A stretch of DNA of 16,872 bases from JBAVEL01 sp049587715. Lineage in GTDB: Bacteria; Bacteroidota; Ignavibacteria; UBA10030; UBA6906. The stretch is taken from NCBI GenBank assembly GCA_049587715.1, contig JBAVEL010000002.1:1-16872 (forward strand), in the 5' to 3' direction. Every line of letters starts with the position of its first letter. The stretch's first letter is position 1. The translations under genes and the position numbers were made by a program. Shown here piece after piece: positions 15,419-16,872 of the stretch. The notes under the pieces are model-generated. The model worked only from the letters and a program-made list of their open reading frames with translations. It was not told the DNA's origin and did no database searches.

Positions 15419-15447
15419 CTGGAATCGGTATCATCGTGTGATATTAT
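15419..15447 (+). promoter_or_regulatory. candidate promoter of the cassette B WYL gene
   Basis: A sigma70-like pair, CTGGAA (15419-15424) and TATTAT (15442-15447) with a 17-bp spacer, faces the WYL gene. The inverted repeat lies inside the spacer and overlaps the -10, as expected for autorepression. The -35 is only a half match. On the other strand TTGCTC and GATACC, also 17 bp apart, could serve the ARPP-1-like operon. Confidence 0.4.
15429..15443. promoter_or_regulatory. predicted WYL-regulator operator, cassette B
   Basis: TATCA-TCGTG-TGATA is the same perfect inverted repeat with a 5-bp spacer as in cassette A, again inside CGGTATCAT-N4-TGATATT. Its edge is 53 nt from the ARPP-1-like ATG (52 nt in A), whereas the distance to the WYL ATG differs (106 against 59 nt). 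The conserved distance points to control of the ARPP-1-like operon. Confidence 0.65.
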
Positions 15448-15549
15448 GGGAGCAACGGTGTCGCCAAGTAACGAAAGGGGGGGTGCGGCTGTCAATAGCT
15501 ACTTATCCACAATCTGCCGCCAGGGCGCCCAGGAGGATGGAATCAGACA

Positions 15550-16410
15550 ATGCTCGAATTACAGACCAAAATAAAACGCCAGATCGAGCTTCTCGCTCTT
15601 TGCATGGATCCGGATGCCCGGCTCTCGACCATGGATGTTGCGGTGCTTTTCGGCTGTGAGGAGTTGACAATCAAGCGGGACCTGCAGGCGCTCCGCTCTT
15701 ACGGTATCGATATCCACTCGGTGAACAGGAAGGGGGTCTGTGTTGACACCCCCCTTGACCCGAAGAAGATGAAGGAACTGATCACTCAGTACATCGGGCT
15801 CTCGAATGCCGACACGACATTCGACAGGGCGACGGTGTTGATGATCAAGAAGCAGAAACAGAGGTCGCTGAGCAACGTTGTAAAGCTCCAGCGGGCGATC
15901 GAGCAGAACACCGTGATGGTTATTGACTATCTGAAGGAATCAGAGGAAGTGGAGAAGGGGAAGGAGATTCACCCGTTGCAGATTTTCCAGAGCGAAGGGT
16001 ACTGGCGGGTGCTTGCGGTCAACGACGGACGGATCAAGCAGTACCATCTCAACAAACTGCTTGACGTTCGTCCCACAGATCGCAAGTTCCGGCGGGTCCC
16101 GCAGAACCAGATCGATGACATGTTCCGCTACTCATTTCGCAGCTGGGTCGGATCGGAAAAGTTCCACGTAAGGATCCTCCTTTCCCCCCTCTGGGCAAGA
16201 CGCATCAAACCCCGGCAGTTGATGGAGACGGAGGTGATCACCGAGAATCCCGACGGCTCGGTCATTTTCGAAGCAACGGTGAACTCCCTTGACGAGGTGG
16301 CAAGTTGGGTGGTAAGCCGGGGCGAAGGGCTGACAGTGCTGGAGCCGGAGAAGCTGCGCGAGATGGTTATTGGCGTGGCGAAAGGTGCGTTGAAGAACTA
16401 CCCCACGTAA
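15550..16410 (+). CDS. WYL-domain transcriptional regulator, cassette B
   Basis: This is a 286-residue protein from ATG 15550. The best ribosome site (AGGAGG, 15531-15536) is 13 nt away and GGAA is nearer, so initiation may be modest. A winged HTH lies at 5-60 (LFGCEELTIKRDLQALRSYG), a WYL domain at about 120-180 (PLQIFQSEGYWRVLAVND, IKQYHLNKL), and a WCX extension to the end (FRSWVGSEKFHVRI, SVIFEATVNSLDEV). It aligns without gaps to the cassette A protein. The recognition-helix segment CEELTIKRDLQ is identical in the two, consistent with both binding the shared TATCA-N5-TGATA site and with possible cross-talk. It is expected to sense a small molecule or nucleic acid and to repress or activate the divergent ARPP-1-like/DUF932-like/Hsp70 unit. 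No downstream partner gene follows on the plus strand. Confidence 0.93.
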   Translation: MLELQTKIKRQIELLALCMDPDARLSTMDVAVLFGCEELTIKRDLQALRSYGIDIHSVNRKGVCVDTPLDPKKMKELITQYIGLSNADTTFDRATVLMIKKQKQRSLSNVVKLQRAIEQNTVMVIDYLKESEEVEKGKEIHPLQIFQSEGYWRVLAVNDGRIKQYHLNKLLDVRPTDRKFRRVPQNQIDDMFRYSFRSWVGSEKFHVRILLSPLWARRIKPRQLMETEVITENPDGSVIFEATVNSLDEVASWVVSRGEGLTVLEPEKLREMVIGVAKGALKNYPT

Positions 16411-16453
16411 TTAGCCGGTCTCGAGATACGACGACGTTTTTTTGATACTAAAC

Positions 16454-16590
16454 CTACTTCCTGGCAGCCATTCCCTGCCTCTGGTCGAGTCCATACAGCG
16501 CTCCCCCTCTGTCTCTGATCCAAGCCTGAGCATCCTCAAGTCTTCCCCTGATTTCCACCCCCGATCTATCCGGAGTGTTTTGAAGCTTCA
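16454..16590 (-). pseudogene. C-terminal remnant of an unidentified gene cut by an IS
   Basis: On the minus strand a stop-free frame enters directly from the IS end at 16591 and ends at a TAG at 16454. It reads VEIRGRLEDAQAWIRDRGG then ALYGLDQRQGMAARK, about 45 residues of ordinary composition. It looks like the tail of a gene interrupted by the insertion. The family is not recognised, and the length is short enough for chance. Confidence 0.3.
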
Positions 16591-16872
16591 CTAGCAGGAT
16601 GCGGAAAAAGGGTTCACGGCTGCTGATGTTTTGGTGTTCGAGTCATGTTCCATTCGCCTGAGGGACCAGATGGAGGAGTCCGTGGCCGGTCGGTTTAGCT
16701 TTCTACCCTGTCTTCGGACGGCCTCTTGATGGGAGGGGACCGTTAAACGCATCTTCATGTGTGAGGTCGAGCGAGGTTGACGAAGTGCAACAGGTTGTAC
16801 GCTGCCAAAGTGAACTGGAACACCCACCCTACCCTCCCAAGGCCCCGGTGCCGGGTCCGCCTCAGGAGGGCT
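16591..16872 (-). mobile_element. IS5-like insertion sequence, right end (partial)
   Basis: The element starts at CTAGCAGGATGCGGAAAAAG (16591-16610). On the minus strand this reads as the TTTTTCCGCATCCTGCTAG end common among IS5/IS1182-type elements. The transposase tail lies further in, and about 160 bp of non-coding end separates it from the tip. The rest is outside the window. It bounds cassette B on the right. Confidence 0.6.
16755..16872 (-). CDS. IS5-like transposase, C-terminal part (partial)
   Basis: The last 38 codons before a TGA at 16755 read RHRGLGRVGWVFQFTLAAYN followed by LLHFVNLARPHT. The block G-L-x-R-V-x-W-x-F-x-x-x-x-A-A-Y-N-L is the characteristic C-terminus of IS5/IS1182-type DDE transposases. 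The 5' part lies beyond the right edge. No frameshift is seen in the visible part, so the element may be intact. Confidence 0.7.
   Translation of the reverse strand, partial: ALLRRTRHRGLGRVGWVFQFTLAAYNLLHFVNLARPHT

Noticed and set aside
16411..16450. Intrinsic terminator after the cassette B WYL gene
   Set aside because: A run of seven T occurs, but the preceding sequence does not fold into a convincing GC stem.

Overview
The window is GC-rich bacterial DNA, and the organism is almost certainly Gram-negative. It carries a TonB-dependent outer-membrane receptor, several signal peptides, and strong GGAGG-type ribosome sites before nearly every gene. The set of secreted Cys-rich protein, secreted HMA protein and CC-motif TonB receptor resembles loci of the Bacteroidota/FCB group. 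The GC content points to a GC-rich relative rather than a classical Bacteroidota; I cannot place it further. No rRNA, tRNA or CRISPR was seen.

Left part (1-2 kb, all minus strand): a truncated small membrane-anchored protein, a single-domain cupin, and an exported S9-type alpha/beta hydrolase. Next comes cassette A (2077-4934): a DUF932-like gene and an ARPP-1-like gene on the minus strand overlap by ATGA, and a WYL-domain regulator diverges on the plus strand. The regulator overlaps a five-TM membrane protein gene by ATGA. A convergent four-gene minus-strand group follows (9426 to 5772): thioredoxin-like protein, HYC_CC_PP-like Cys-rich exported protein, exported HMA metal-binding protein, and TonB-dependent receptor. 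It looks like a copper or other metal handling unit.

Right part: from about 9.5 to 10.6 kb there is scar DNA with a truncated gene, six 24-bp repeats and the tail of an IS3-type transposase. Cassette B follows (about 10.5-16.4 kb). It has the same DUF932-like/ARPP-1-like/WYL core in the same divergent layout, but downstream of the DUF932-like gene it adds a divergent Hsp70-TPR protein and a small basic protein coupled to it by TGATG. An IS5-like transposon end closes the island at 16.59 kb. Cassette B is visibly lower in GC than cassette A, so it was probably acquired separately.

The main discovery candidate is the cassette pair. The two WYL proteins are about 65% identical by hand count. 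Both divergent intergenic regions carry the same inverted repeat TATCA-N5-TGATA, 52-53 nt upstream of the ARPP-1-like start. This suggests a self-contained, WYL-controlled system whose core is ARPP-1-like plus DUF932-like, with an Hsp70-TPR chaperone module in the B version. A role in stress response or defence is plausible from the family associations, but the sequence does not show it.
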